DNA of 64,000 nucleotides, from contig NZ_JUIW01000008.1 of assembly GCF_004151245.1 (NCBI RefSeq), forward strand, positions 124,001-188,000, written 5' to 3'. Positions 1-11,041 of this stretch are shown here, in pieces (position 1 is the stretch's first letter; the number at the start of each line of letters is the position of its first letter). The notes below the pieces were generated by a model. That model did no database searches. It worked only from the letters and a program-made list of their open reading frames with translations, and was not told the origin of the DNA. Source of the DNA: Flavobacterium beibuense. GTDB taxonomy: Bacteria > Bacteroidota > Bacteroidia > Flavobacteriales > Flavobacteriaceae. Position numbers and translations under genes: made by a program.

Positions 1-1
1 G

Positions 2-3000
2 GTAACTGCTTCAGGTGGTACAGGTGCACTTCAGTATGCTATTTCTACGAGCGCTACAGGTCCGTTTACTTATGGAGCAAGTAACGTTTTTAATGGATTA
101 GCAACAGGAACTTACTATGTGAGTGTAACCGATAGCATTGGTTGTGAAATTACATCAGCAGGTATATTTGTAGACGAACCAACTGAGCTTACAGCTTCGA
201 TAACTGGAGGTGTTACAAACGAGATATGTTTTGATGCTGCCGACGGTACAGTTACTGTAACTGTTTCGGGAGGTACAACACCATACTATACAAGTCTGGA
301 TTCTAATAACCCGGGTGATTTTACCCAGGATATGTTTACATATACAGGCCTTGCGGCAGGTACACATACACTATATGTTAAGGATGCCAATAACTGTATT
401 ATCGCATCACCAATAACATTTGATATTGAGCCGGGTGTTGATATGGTTCCGGATGCTGTAGTGGTTGAAAACTGTACTAACAATGTACCGGGTAATGAAG
501 TAACTATTAATGTTACATCATCACAAACTTTAGACCCTGCAGAACTTACATACTCTGTAGACGGTACTACTTATCAGGCATCTAATGTATTCAATAACTT
601 AGCACCGGGTAACTATACGGCTTATGTACAACATACAAACGGCTGTATTGAGACCGATACATTTACAATTAATACACGTCAGCCTATAAGTATTGATGCT
701 GCTACTGTAACAACGCCTATCGCTTGTTTTGGAGGTACTACAGGTGTAATAACTGTAATGGCTTCAGGTGGTACAGGTGCACTTCAGTATGGTATTTCTA
801 CAAGTGCAACAGGTCCGTTTACTTATGGCGGAGGTAATGTATTCAATAACTTAGCAACGGGAACTTACTATGTAAGTGTAACTGATACTATTGGTTGTGA
901 AATTACATCGGCAGGTATATTTGTAGATGAACCAACTGAGCTTATAGCTTCTGTAACAGGAAGTATTACAAATGAGATATGTTTTACTGATGCTGACGGT
1001 ACAGTTACTGTAACAGTTTCAGGCGGAACTGCTCCATACTTTACAAGTCTTGATTCTAATAACCCTGCTGATTTTGCACAGGATGTGTTTACATATACAG
1101 GCCTTGCGGCAGGTACACATACATTATATGTTAAGGATTTCAACAACTGTACTATAGCATCGCCTATAACATTTGATATCCTTCCGGGGGTTGATATGAC
1201 ACCAACTGCTACAGTAGTAGAAAACTGTACCAACAATGTACCGGGTAATGAGGTAACAATTGATGTGGCTTCGTCACAGACATTAGACCCTGCCGACCTA
1301 ACGTACTCAGTAGATGGTACTACTTACCAGGCATCAAATGTGTTCAACAACTTAGCGCCGGGTACCTATACGGCTTATGTACAGCATGCAAACGGCTGTA
1401 TTAAAACTGATACGTTTACAATCAATACACTTCAGCCAATAACAATAGATGCGGCTGTAGTAACTGCTGATGTACTATGTTTTGGTGATGCAACAGGTGT
1501 AATAACTGTAACTGCTTCAGGTGGTACAGGTACACTTCAGTACGCAATTTCACCGGCATTTGTGTATGGTTCAACTAACGTATTTACAGGTTTAACAGCA
1601 GGAACATATACTGTAAGGGTGACTGACGGAATAGGTTGTGAGGTTGAAACGTCTACATTAGAAATAATGGAGCCAACTGCACCTCTTTCAGCTTCAGTTG
1701 GTAATTTAACCCACGAGATATGTTTTAATACTGCCGATGGTACAATTACTTTAACAATAGCAGGTGGAACTGCTCCATACTTTACAAGCCTTGATTCAAA
1801 CAATGATGCTGATTTTGCTCAGGATGTGTTTACATATTCAGGTATTGCGGCGGGAGACCATACGGTTTATGTTAAGGATGCTAATGATTGTACTGTAACT
1901 CCAATAGACTTTACAATAAATGAAGGTGTTGATATGACACCAACAGCAGATATAGTGGCTACTTGTAGCAATAACGTGCCGGGTAACACAGTAACCATTA
2001 ATGTTGCTTCGTCACAAACACTTAATGCTGCAGATATCCAGTACTCATTAGACGGTACTAACTATCAGGCATCAAATGTATTTACAAACTTTGCTCCGAC
2101 TACATATACAGTATATGTAAGACATACTAACGGATGTGTACAAACGGTAACCTTCACTATAGATCCTTTACAGCCTGTTAGTGCTTCAATTTCAAATATA
2201 GTTGATGTACCATGTAAGGGAGATGCGACAGGATCGATAGAAGTGACTGCTACAGGTGGTACGGGAGCTCTTGAATATGCAATTTCACCGGCATTTGTAT
2301 ATGGTTCTTCAAACGTGTTTACAGATCTAGTAACAGGTTCTTATACCGTAAGAGTAAGAGACAGTATAGGCTGTGAGGTTGAGATAAATGCTATAACTGT
2401 AGATGAACCGCTAAATGCGCTAACATCAACTATAGATGTGATTACAGATGAAATCTGTATTAATGCTGCTGACGGCACGGTAACCATTACGGTAAGTGGT
2501 GGTACAGCTCCGTACTTTACAAGCCTTGATTCAAACAACGATGCTGATTTTGCTCAGGATGTGTTTACATACACAGGCTTAACGGCAGGTACACATACAG
2601 TATTTGTAAAAGATGCAAACGACTGTACGATTGCTACACCGCTTGTATTTGATATTGAGCAGGGTGTAGATATTCAGGCAAGCGCAGAGGTTCTTCCTCT
2701 ATGTACTAACAATATACCGGGTAATGTGGTAATTGTGAATGTTAATACTAACGTATTAGCAGACGTGGTATACTCACTTGACGGAGTTAACTACCAAACG
2801 GACAACTTCTTTACAGATCTTACTCCTGGTAACTATACCGCTTATGTAAGACATAATAATGGATGTGTTGATACAGATGATTTTGTAATAGACAACCTTC
2901 TTCCTATCAGTATAGATGCAACTCCAATAACATCTGCTATTGCTTGTTTTGGTGATGCGACAGGTGAAATAACAGTAACGGCTTCAGGAGGTACAGGAGT

Positions 3001-6000
3001 TCTTACATATGCTATTTCAACAGATCCTGGTAACTACACTGCAAACAATGTATTTACAGGTCTTCCTGCGGGTACTTATACTGTTAGTGTAATGGATGAG
3101 ATAGGTTGTGAAGTTACTTCTTCGGCTATAGTGGTAAATGAGCCTGCTCAGCTTACTGCTTCAGTAACAGGAGGTATTACAAATGAGATTTGTTTCAATG
3201 CTGCTGACGGAACAGTTACAGTAACTGTTTCAGGAGGTACAGCTCCTTATTTTACAAGTTTAGACTCTGCTGCTTTTGTTCAGGACATGTTTACATATAC
3301 TGGTCTTGCAGCAGGTACACATACAATAGATGTTCATGATGCTAATAACTGTGTTATTGTAGCTACATTAACATTTGATATTGAACCGGGTGCAGATATG
3401 ACACCAAGTGCTACAGTAGTTGACAACTGTACTAACAACGTACCGGGGAATGAGGTAACAATTGATGTGGCTTCGTCACAGACATTAGATCCTGCCGACC
3501 TTACGTACTCAGTTGACGGTACTACATACCAGGCATCAAACGTGTTCAACAACTTGGCACCGGGTAACTATACGGCTTATGTACAGCATGCAAACGGCTG
3601 TATTGAGACCACAACATTTACAATAAACACGCTTCAGCCAATTGCTGCTACAGCAGTTGCTACACTGGATGTTCTTTGTAAAGGAGAGTCTACAGGAGAG
3701 ATAACCGTAACGGCTTCCGGAGGTACAGGTACACTTCAGTACGCAATATCACCGGCTTATGTTTACGGACCTTCAAATGTATTTACAGACCTTCCAGCGG
3801 GAACTTACATTGTAAGGGTAACGGACGGTATAGGCTGTGAATTTGAGGTGGCTTCTGTAACAGTAGACGAGCCTGTTGATGCATTAACATCAGCTATAGA
3901 TGTGATCACAAACGAGATTTGTTTCAACGCTGCTGATGGTACGGTAACCATTACAGTAAGTGGTGGTACAGCTCCATACTTTACAAGCCTTGATTCAAAC
4001 AACGATGCAGATTATGCTCAGGATGTGTTTACATACACAGGGCTTACAGCAGGTACACATACAGTATTTGTAAAAGATGCAAACGACTGTACGATCGCTA
4101 CACCGCTTGTGTTCGATATCCTTCCTGGTGCAGATATGACACCAACTGCTACTGTAGTTGACAACTGTACCAACAATGTGCCGGGTAATGAGGTAACAAT
4201 CGATGTGGCTTCGTCGCAGACATTAGATCCTGCCGACCTTACGTACTCAGTTGACGGTACTACTTACCAGGCATCAAACGTGTTCAACAACTTAGCGCCG
4301 GGTAACTATACGGCTTATGTACAGCATGCAAACGGCTGTATTGAGACCACAACATTTACAATCAACACCCTTCAGCCAATTGCTGCTACAGCAGTTGCCA
4401 CACTGGATGTTCTTTGTAAAGGACAGTCTACAGGAGAGATAACCGTAACAGCTACAGGCGGTACAGGTACACTTCAGTACGCAATATCACCGTCTTATGT
4501 TTACGGATCTTCAAATGTATTTACAGGCCTACCTGCGGGAACTTACACTGTAAGGGTAACAGATGGTATCGGCTGTGAATTTGAGGTGGCTTCTGTAACA
4601 GTAGACGAGCCTGTTGACGCATTAACATCAGCTATTGATGTTATTACAGATGAGATTTGTTTCAATGCTGCTGATGGTACGGTAACCATTACTGTAAGTG
4701 GTGGTACGGCTCCGTACTTTACAAGCCTTGATTCAAACAACGATGCAGATTATGCTCAGGATGTGTTTACATACACAGGATTGACAGCAGGTACACATAC
4801 ACTATTTGTAAAAGATGCTAATGACTGTACGATTGCTACACCGCTTGTATTTGATATTGAGCAGGGTGTGGATATACAGGCAAGTGCAGAGGTTCTTCCT
4901 TTATGTACTAACAATGTACCGGGTAATGTGGTAATTGTGAATGTTAATATAAACGTATTGGCAGATGTACAATACTCACTTGACGGAGTTAACTATCAAA
5001 CGGATAACTTCTTTACAGATCTTGCACCGGGTAACTATACGGCTTATGTACAACATACAAACGGATGTGTACAAACAACACCGTTTACGATCAATGCGCT
5101 ACAGCCAATTTCAATTGATAGTGCTGTAGTAACTGCTGATGTACTATGTTTTGGTGATGCAACGGGTGAGATAACCGTAACGGCTTCAGGAGGTACAGGA
5201 GCTCTTACTTACGCTATTTCAACAAATCCTGGTAACTACACTGCAAACAATATATTTACAGGTCTTCCTGCAGGTACTTATACTGTTAGTGTAATGGATG
5301 AGATAGGTTGTGAAATAACTACAGCTAACTTAACAGTAAATGAGCCTTCAGCTGCTCTTACTGCTGCTGAAGTAGTAACTGATGAAATATGTTTTAACGC
5401 AAATGACGGTACAATAACCCTAACAGTTACCGGTGGTACAGCTCCATACTTTACAAGTCTGGATTCTAGCAACCCGGCCGATTTTGTACAAGATCAGTTT
5501 GTGTATACTAATATAGCTGTAGGTTCTCATACTATATATGTAACAGACAGCAACGGATGTACTATTACTCCGATAGACTTTACGATAAATCCTGGTGCGG
5601 ACATGACACCAAGTGCTATAGTAGTTGACAACTGTACTAACAACGTGCCTGGTAATGAGGTAACAATCGATGTGGCTTCGTCACAGACATTAGACCCTGC
5701 CGACCTGACGTACTCAGTTGATGGTACTACTTACCAGGCATCAAACGTGTTCAATAACTTAGCACCGGGTACCTATACGGCTTATGTACAGCATGCAAAC
5801 GGCTGTATCGAGACCACTACATTTACAATAAACACGCTTCAGCCAATTGCAGCTACAGCAGTTGCTACGCTTGACGTTCTTTGTAAAGGTGAGTCTACAG
5901 GTGAGATAACTGTAACTGCTACAGGCGGTACAGGTACACTTCAGTACGCGATATCACCGGCTTATGTTTACGGATCTTCAAATGTATTTACAGACCTTCC

Positions 6001-9000
6001 AGCGGGCACTTATACTGTAAGGGTAACGGACGGTATAGGCTGTGAATTTGAGGTAGCTTCTGTAACAGTAAATGAACCTGTTGATGCACTAACATCAGCT
6101 ATAGATGTTATTACGGATGAAATCTGTTTCAATGCGGCTGATGGTACGGTAACCATTACGGTAAGTGGCGGTACGGCTCCATACTTTACAAGCCTTGATT
6201 CGAACAACGACGCTGACTTTGCTCAGGATGTGTTTACCTACACTGGCCTAACGGCAGGTACACACACAGTATTTGTAAAAGATGCAAACGACTGTACAAT
6301 TGCTACACCGCTTGTGTTTGATATCCTTCCTGGTGCAGACATGACACCAAGTGCTATAGTAGTTGACAACTGTACTAACAACGTGCCTGGTAATGAGGTA
6401 ACAATCGATGTGGCTTCGTCACAGACATTAGACCCTGCCGACCTGACGTACTCAGTTGACGGTACTACTTACCAGGCATCAAACGTGTTCAACAACTTAG
6501 CGCCGGGTAGCTATACAGCTTATGTACAGCATGCAAACGGCTGTATCGAGACCACTACATTTACAATAAACACACTACAGCCAATAACAATAGACGCGGC
6601 TGTAGTAACTGCTGATGTACTATGTTTTGGTGATGCAACGGGTGAGATAACCGTAACGGCTTCCGGAGGTACAGGTACGCTTCAGTATGCAATTTCACCA
6701 GATTTTGTATATGGTACTAACAATGTATTTACAGGCTTAACAGCCGGTTCTTATACAGTGATGGTAACAGACGGTATAGGATGTGAAGTACAAAGCGCTA
6801 CACTAACTATTACTGAACCAACAACAGCTTTATCAATGAGTAACGTTGTTACAACAGATGAGGTTTGCTTTAATGCGACTGACGGTACAATAATGTTCAC
6901 AGTAAGTGGTGGTACAGCTCCATACTTTACAAGCCTTGACTCTAATAATCCTGCTGACTTTGTTCAGGATGTATTTACATACACAGGACTAACCGCAGGA
7001 AACCATACAGTTTATGTAATGGATAGTAACGGTTGTGCAGTAATACCTGTTGACTTTACAATTGCTCCTGGTGCAGACATGACACCAAGTGCTACAGTAG
7101 TTGACAACTGTACTAACAATGTACCGGGTAATGAGGTAACAATTGATGTGGCTTCATCACAGATATTAGACCCTGCTGACCTGACGTACTCAGTTGACGG
7201 TACTACTTACCAGGTATCAAACGTGTTCAACAACTTAGCACCGGGTAACTATACGGCTTATGTACAGCATGCAAGCGGATGTGTCGAGACCACTACATTT
7301 ACAATAAACACGCTTCAGCCAATAACAATAGATGCGGCTGTAGTAACTGCAGATGTATTATGTTTTGGAGAGACAACGGGTGAAATAACCGTAACGGTTT
7401 CCGGAGGTACAGGTACACTTCAGTATGCAATTTCACCAGACTTTGTATATGGTACTAACAATGTATTTACAGGCCTAACAGCCGGTTCTTATACAGTAAT
7501 GGTAACAGATGGTATAGGATGTGAAGTACAAAGCGCTACACTAACAATTACTGAACCTACAACTGCTTTAGCAACAAGCAATGTTGTTACAACAAATGAG
7601 ACGTGCTTTAATGCTGCTGATGGTACAGTAACATTTACAGTAAGTGGTGGTACTGCTCCATATTTTACAAGTCTAGATTCTAATAACCCTGCTGACTTTG
7701 TTCAGGATGTGTTTAACTACACAGGACTAACCGCAGGAAACCATACAGTTTATGTAATGGATAGTAACGGTTGTACAGTTACACCAATAGCCTTTAATGT
7801 GGCTCCGGGTGTAAATACTCAGCCAAGTGTTAATGTACAGGATATCTGTAATAACAACACACCAGGCAACATAGTGACTATTTCAATTGCATCTCAATAT
7901 GTAGGCCAGGTTCAGTACTCTGTAGATGGTATAACATATCAGGGTTCTAACATCTATAATAACCTTACAGCAGGTACATATACAGCCTATGTACAGCATG
8001 TAAACGGATGTATACAAACTGTAGACTTTGATGTGGAAGATCATCAGCCGGTTAATGCTACGGCAACGGTTACTCAAAACGTAATTTGTTTTGGGGATGA
8101 TACAGGAGAAATTCTGGTTACCGCTACAGGAGGTACAGGTCAGTTAGAGTATGCCATTTCACCGGTATTTACTTATACAACTAACAATACGTTTACTTCG
8201 CTGGTAGCAGGAACATATACTATCAAGGTAAGAGACGAGTTAGGATGTGTACAAACCCTAAACAATGTGGTAATAACTCAGGCTCAGTCACAAATAGTAG
8301 CTTCTGTAAACTGGACTAACGAGACCTGTTTAAATGCTAATGACGGTACAGTTACTATAAGCGTATCGGGTGGTACAGCGCCATATTCAACAAGTATGGA
8401 CGGAGTTACTTTTGTTCAGGATCAGTTTACTTACGGTAACCTTGGTGGTGGCCAGCATATAGTATTCGTTCAGGATGCGGCAGGATGTTCTATCATACCA
8501 ATTGTATTCAATATTGAAGATGGTGTAACATTTAACCCTGTTCTTACTTCAGAGCAGATATGTAACAATAACACACCGCTTCATATGATTACGGTAGAGA
8601 ACATCAATGCTAATATAGCGGGTGATATTATGTACTCTATTGATGGAGTGAACTACCAGTCATCAAACATATTTACTAATTTACCTGCCGGTACTTACAC
8701 TGTATATATCCGACACACAAACGGATGTATTAGAACAAGAGAAATTACGCTTCAAAACAGCAAGCCAATCCTTGGTTTCCTTACTGTAAGAGATGCTCTT
8801 TGTAATGGTGAGGCAAATGGTGTTATCATGGTTGATGGTTCAGGAGGTGTAGGACAGCTTACTTATGGTATTTCACCTGACTTTGCTATGACTACCGAAA
8901 GTACATTTAATGTACCTGCAGGAACATACACTGTAAGAGTTCAGGATGAAACAGGATGTTACATGGAATACACAGCGACCATAGGTGAACCAACTGCACT

Positions 9001-9100
9001 TATACTGACTGAAGTTGAGGTATATCCTGAAGTATGTGAAAACGACGATAATGGTGCAATATTAATTGACATTACAGGTGGTACAGCACCATACTCTACA
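2..9100 (+). repeat. 13 tandem ~735-bp coding repeats in the adhesin
   Basis: The conserved (E/D)xC anchor recurs near 220, 974, 1714, 2449, 3185, 3914, 4652, 5384, 6119, 6860, 7599, 8319 and 9028, giving a period of 712-754 bp. The central copies (about 3185-6860) are the most alike; the last three are the most diverged. These are in-frame protein repeats, not a CRISPR array or a satellite. Confidence 0.9.
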
Positions 9101-9937
9101 AGTATGGATATGAACCAGCCGTTTGAGGTTGATAAAAACCTTTATACTAATCTTGACGGAGGTGTTACTTATACCATCTATGTTAAAGATGCTAACGACT
9201 GTATCGCTTCTATAGATGTTTGGATGGATGCACCACTTACAATTAATGCAACACCGGAACTGGTTTATAACTGTGACGAGAATGTACTTACAGTTAATGT
9301 AGAATCAGGCGTTCAGGGTCAGGTAACTTATTCGTTAAATGGTGGCGCACCACAAGCAAGTAATGTGTTTACTAACCTAGCCGACGGTACTTATGTTGTA
9401 GACGTGCTTCATGAATCAGGATGTATAGACAGTACAGATCCGGTGACTGTAGAAAATACTACACCGCTTGTGCTGATACTTGCAGAAACTGATCTTAATG
9501 AAATTACTGCAACTACAACAGGAGGTTCAGGAGGTTATACTTATACGTTTAACGACGACTATATGGGTAGTACAAACGTGTTTGAAATTTATGCTACAGG
9601 AACTTATGTGGTAACAGTGACTGACAGCAGAGGCTGTGTGGCTCAGAAAACTATTTCAGCTGAATTTGTTGATATCATCCTTCCGGATGTTATGTCTCCA
9701 AATGATGACGGAATAAACGATACATGGGCGCCAGGCAATGCTCAAAATTATCCAAACCTTGAGTTCTATGTATTTGACAGGTACGGCAGGAAACTGGCAA
9801 CCCTTAGACAAGGACAGGAATGGGACGGTAAGTATAACGGCAAAGAACTGCCAACCGGAGATTACTGGTATATAGTAAAACTAAACAATCCGGTAGATGA
9901 CAGGGAATTTGTAGGACACTTTACCATATTCAGATAA
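2..9937 (+). CDS. SprB-like giant repetitive adhesin, T9SS cargo (5' part missing)
   Basis: The frame is open from base 2, before the first ATG at 119, so the gene is cut by the window start. About 3311 residues are visible. They consist of 13 tandem units of about 245 residues, each made of three SprB-type modules of about 80 residues with recurring motifs such as EICFNAADGT, SGGTAPYFTSLDS, YSVDGTTYQASNVFNNL and GGTGTLQYAIS. Each unit carries about six regularly placed cysteines. The last 85 residues (SPNDDGINDTWAP, FDRYGRKL, GHFTIFR) match the gliding-associated type B C-terminal sorting domain used by T9SS. In F. johnsoniae, SprB is a mobile surface adhesin that drives gliding, and a sprF-like gene follows here as it does beside sprB. 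Repeat units 5-9 are nearly identical in DNA, so copy number may vary between strains. Confidence 0.93.
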   Translation, partial: VTASGGTGALQYAISTSATGPFTYGASNVFNGLATGTYYVSVTDSIGCEITSAGIFVDEPTELTASITGGVTNEICFDAADGTVTVTVSGGTTPYYTSLDSNNPGDFTQDMFTYTGLAAGTHTLYVKDANNCIIASPITFDIEPGVDMVPDAVVVENCTNNVPGNEVTINVTSSQTLDPAELTYSVDGTTYQASNVFNNLAPGNYTAYVQHTNGCIETDTFTINTRQPISIDAATVTTPIACFGGTTGVITVMASGGTGALQYGISTSATGPFTYGGGNVFNNLATGTYYVSVTDTIGCEITSAGIFVDEPTELIASVTGSITNEICFTDADGTVTVTVSGGTAPYFTSLDSNNPADFAQDVFTYTGLAAGTHTLYVKDFNNCTIASPITFDILPGVDMTPTATVVENCTNNVPGNEVTIDVASSQTLDPADLTYSVDGTTYQASNVFNNLAPGTYTAYVQHANGCIKTDTFTINTLQPITIDAAVVTADVLCFGDATGVITVTASGGTGTLQYAISPAFVYGSTNVFTGLTAGTYTVRVTDGIGCEVETSTLEIMEPTAPLSASVGNLTHEICFNTADGTITLTIAGGTAPYFTSLDSNNDADFAQDVFTYSGIAAGDHTVYVKDANDCTVTPIDFTINEGVDMTPTADIVATCSNNVPGNTVTINVASSQTLNAADIQYSLDGTNYQASNVFTNFAPTTYTVYVRHTNGCVQTVTFTIDPLQPVSASISNIVDVPCKGDATGSIEVTATGGTGALEYAISPAFVYGSSNVFTDLVTGSYTVRVRDSIGCEVEINAITVDEPLNALTSTIDVITDEICINAADGTVTITVSGGTAPYFTSLDSNNDADFAQDVFTYTGLTAGTHTVFVKDANDCTIATPLVFDIEQGVDIQASAEVLPLCTNNIPGNVVIVNVNTNVLADVVYSLDGVNYQTDNFFTDLTPGNYTAYVRHNNGCVDTDDFVIDNLLPISIDATPITSAIACFGDATGEITVTASGGTGVLTYAISTDPGNYTANNVFTGLPAGTYTVSVMDEIGCEVTSSAIVVNEPAQLTASVTGGITNEICFNAADGTVTVTVSGGTAPYFTSLDSAAFVQDMFTYTGLAAGTHTIDVHDANNCVIVATLTFDIEPGADMTPSATVVDNCTNNVPGNEVTIDVASSQTLDPADLTYSVDGTTYQASNVFNNLAPGNYTAYVQHANGCIETTTFTINTLQPIAATAVATLDVLCKGESTGEITVTASGGTGTLQYAISPAYVYGPSNVFTDLPAGTYIVRVTDGIGCEFEVASVTVDEPVDALTSAIDVITNEICFNAADGTVTITVSGGTAPYFTSLDSNNDADYAQDVFTYTGLTAGTHTVFVKDANDCTIATPLVFDILPGADMTPTATVVDNCTNNVPGNEVTIDVASSQTLDPADLTYSVDGTTYQASNVFNNLAPGNYTAYVQHANGCIETTTFTINTLQPIAATAVATLDVLCKGQSTGEITVTATGGTGTLQYAISPSYVYGSSNVFTGLPAGTYTVRVTDGIGCEFEVASVTVDEPVDALTSAIDVITDEICFNAADGTVTITVSGGTAPYFTSLDSNNDADYAQDVFTYTGLTAGTHTLFVKDANDCTIATPLVFDIEQGVDIQASAEVLPLCTNNVPGNVVIVNVNINVLADVQYSLDGVNYQTDNFFTDLAPGNYTAYVQHTNGCVQTTPFTINALQPISIDSAVVTADVLCFGDATGEITVTASGGTGALTYAISTNPGNYTANNIFTGLPAGTYTVSVMDEIGCEITTANLTVNEPSAALTAAEVVTDEICFNANDGTITLTVTGGTAPYFTSLDSSNPADFVQDQFVYTNIAVGSHTIYVTDSNGCTITPIDFTINPGADMTPSAIVVDNCTNNVPGNEVTIDVASSQTLDPADLTYSVDGTTYQASNVFNNLAPGTYTAYVQHANGCIETTTFTINTLQPIAATAVATLDVLCKGESTGEITVTATGGTGTLQYAISPAYVYGSSNVFTDLPAGTYTVRVTDGIGCEFEVASVTVNEPVDALTSAIDVITDEICFNAADGTVTITVSGGTAPYFTSLDSNNDADFAQDVFTYTGLTAGTHTVFVKDANDCTIATPLVFDILPGADMTPSAIVVDNCTNNVPGNEVTIDVASSQTLDPADLTYSVDGTTYQASNVFNNLAPGSYTAYVQHANGCIETTTFTINTLQPITIDAAVVTADVLCFGDATGEITVTASGGTGTLQYAISPDFVYGTNNVFTGLTAGSYTVMVTDGIGCEVQSATLTITEPTTALSMSNVVTTDEVCFNATDGTIMFTVSGGTAPYFTSLDSNNPADFVQDVFTYTGLTAGNHTVYVMDSNGCAVIPVDFTIAPGADMTPSATVVDNCTNNVPGNEVTIDVASSQILDPADLTYSVDGTTYQVSNVFNNLAPGNYTAYVQHASGCVETTTFTINTLQPITIDAAVVTADVLCFGETTGEITVTVSGGTGTLQYAISPDFVYGTNNVFTGLTAGSYTVMVTDGIGCEVQSATLTITEPTTALATSNVVTTNETCFNAADGTVTFTVSGGTAPYFTSLDSNNPADFVQDVFNYTGLTAGNHTVYVMDSNGCTVTPIAFNVAPGVNTQPSVNVQDICNNNTPGNIVTISIASQYVGQVQYSVDGITYQGSNIYNNLTAGTYTAYVQHVNGCIQTVDFDVEDHQPVNATATVTQNVICFGDDTGEILVTATGGTGQLEYAISPVFTYTTNNTFTSLVAGTYTIKVRDELGCVQTLNNVVITQAQSQIVASVNWTNETCLNANDGTVTISVSGGTAPYSTSMDGVTFVQDQFTYGNLGGGQHIVFVQDAAGCSIIPIVFNIEDGVTFNPVLTSEQICNNNTPLHMITVENINANIAGDIMYSIDGVNYQSSNIFTNLPAGTYTVYIRHTNGCIRTREITLQNSKPILGFLTVRDALCNGEANGVIMVDGSGGVGQLTYGISPDFAMTTESTFNVPAGTYTVRVQDETGCYMEYTATIGEPTALILTEVEVYPEVCENDDNGAILIDITGGTAPYSTSMDMNQPFEVDKNLYTNLDGGVTYTIYVKDANDCIASIDVWMDAPLTINATPELVYNCDENVLTVNVESGVQGQVTYSLNGGAPQASNVFTNLADGTYVVDVLHESGCIDSTDPVTVENTTPLVLILAETDLNEITATTTGGSGGYTYTFNDDYMGSTNVFEIYATGTYVVTVTDSRGCVAQKTISAEFVDIILPDVMSPNDDGINDTWAPGNAQNYPNLEFYVFDRYGRKLATLRQGQEWDGKYNGKELPTGDYWYIVKLNNPVDDREFVGHFTIFR

Positions 9938-9946
9938 TAAATTAAT

Positions 9947-9979
9947 AAAAGCCACGGCCGCTTAGCCGGCTGTGGTTTT
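9947..9979 (+). terminator. Hairpin between adhesin and sprF-like gene
   Basis: The arms CCACGGCCG (9952-9960) and CGGCTGTGG (9967-9975) form a 9-bp stem with one G-U pair and a 6-nt loop. It is flanked by an A-run and a T-run. It lies between two co-oriented genes, so it may be a leaky terminator that lowers expression of the second gene. Confidence 0.7.
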
Positions 9980-10009
9980 AATTATCATAACAGGCCAAAA
10001 ACTCAAAAA

Positions 10010-10945
10010 ATGAAAAAAACATTTCTCCTATTATTATTGCTAACAGCATCTTTTTTACGTGCTCAGGAGTTAACCATACCAACATTTACACAATATCTTG
10101 CAGATAACCCTTTTATAATTTCTCCTGCTTATGCGGGTATTGGGGATTATGTTAAGATTAGGGCAAACGGCCTTACCCAATGGGTAGGTATTAAGGATGC
10201 GCCCGACATGCAGTCGTTAGCTGCAGACATGAGGATAGCCGATGATACAGGTATAGGATTGTTTTTATATAACGATAAGAATGGTAATACACGTCAGTAT
10301 GGTGGTAAGGTATCTTTTGCGCACCACATTATTCTTGACAAGTATAGTAACCAGTTCCTGTCGTTTGGTATCTCTTACAACCTTAACCAGTTTAAGGTGG
10401 ATATAGAGAATATTGAAACACCCGATCCGTCTATAAGCAATAACAGGTATGTGGTTAATCACAACTTTGATGTTGCTGTTTTATACAGGATAGGCCAGTT
10501 TTATTTTAATGCTACAGGTAGTAACTTACTTAATAAAAGCCTTGATGTTTTTGCTATAAACGAGCCGAACAGATTAAGGAACTATCAGTTTTATACCGGA
10601 TATACCTTTAAGGGTAGTGGTAACTTAGAAGTTGAGCCTTCAAGCTTTATTCAGTATTTTGAAAGTGACGGAAGGTCTACAACAGATATTAACCTTAAGT
10701 TTCGCTATATGGATGGTGAAAATTATTACTGGATAGGGGGTAACTACCGTTTTCTTAACGACCAGATGGGTAATCCTATTAATATAGGGCCTATGGCGGG
10801 GTTAAAAGTTTCGAATTTTTATTTTGCGTACTCTTATCAGTTAACAACAAATGAGTTGTTGGCTTATAACAGCGGTACACACATGATAACTATTGGTCTG
10901 GATATCTTCCAGGGCGTTAGTAACTGTCCTTGTACATGGCATTAA
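10010..10945 (+). CDS. sprF: PorP/SprF family type IX secretion outer-membrane protein
   Basis: The 311-residue protein starts with a signal peptide (cleavage probably after FLRA, residue 18). It then reads as the usual PorP/SprF family beta-strand protein, starting with the typical segment FTQYLADNPFIISPAYAGIGDYVKIRANGL split around residues 25-55. Length and position directly after a SprB-like adhesin fit SprF, which in F. johnsoniae is needed for SprB to reach the cell surface. The gene starts 72 bp after the adhesin stop, with a hairpin between them, and probably depends on the same transcript. It could instead be another PorP/SprF paralogue dedicated to this adhesin; the symbol is by family and context. 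Confidence 0.85.
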   Translation: MKKTFLLLLLLTASFLRAQELTIPTFTQYLADNPFIISPAYAGIGDYVKIRANGLTQWVGIKDAPDMQSLAADMRIADDTGIGLFLYNDKNGNTRQYGGKVSFAHHIILDKYSNQFLSFGISYNLNQFKVDIENIETPDPSISNNRYVVNHNFDVAVLYRIGQFYFNATGSNLLNKSLDVFAINEPNRLRNYQFYTGYTFKGSGNLEVEPSSFIQYFESDGRSTTDINLKFRYMDGENYYWIGGNYRFLNDQMGNPINIGPMAGLKVSNFYFAYSYQLTTNELLAYNSGTHMITIGLDIFQGVSNCPCTWH

Positions 10946-11041
10946 TCCTGCATCTGTTTAATGTTAGTTTGAGGAAAAACTAAAAAGCTAAAAAGAAAAA
11001 GAAAAAAGGAGTCTTAATGTTTCACTAAAAAAACTACGATT

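Noticed and set aside
155..8077. Repeated ORFs of about 65-120 residues on the minus strand inside the adhesin gene
   Set aside because: They recur with the 735-bp unit and mirror the coding repeats; they lack starts, leaders and plausible protein composition.
1..9100. CRISPR or satellite array
   Set aside because: The repeats are long, in-frame and protein coding, with no short repeat-spacer pattern.
119..9937. Adhesin start at the ATG at 119
   Set aside because: The same frame is open to base 2 and encodes more of the same repeat, so the true start is upstream of the window.
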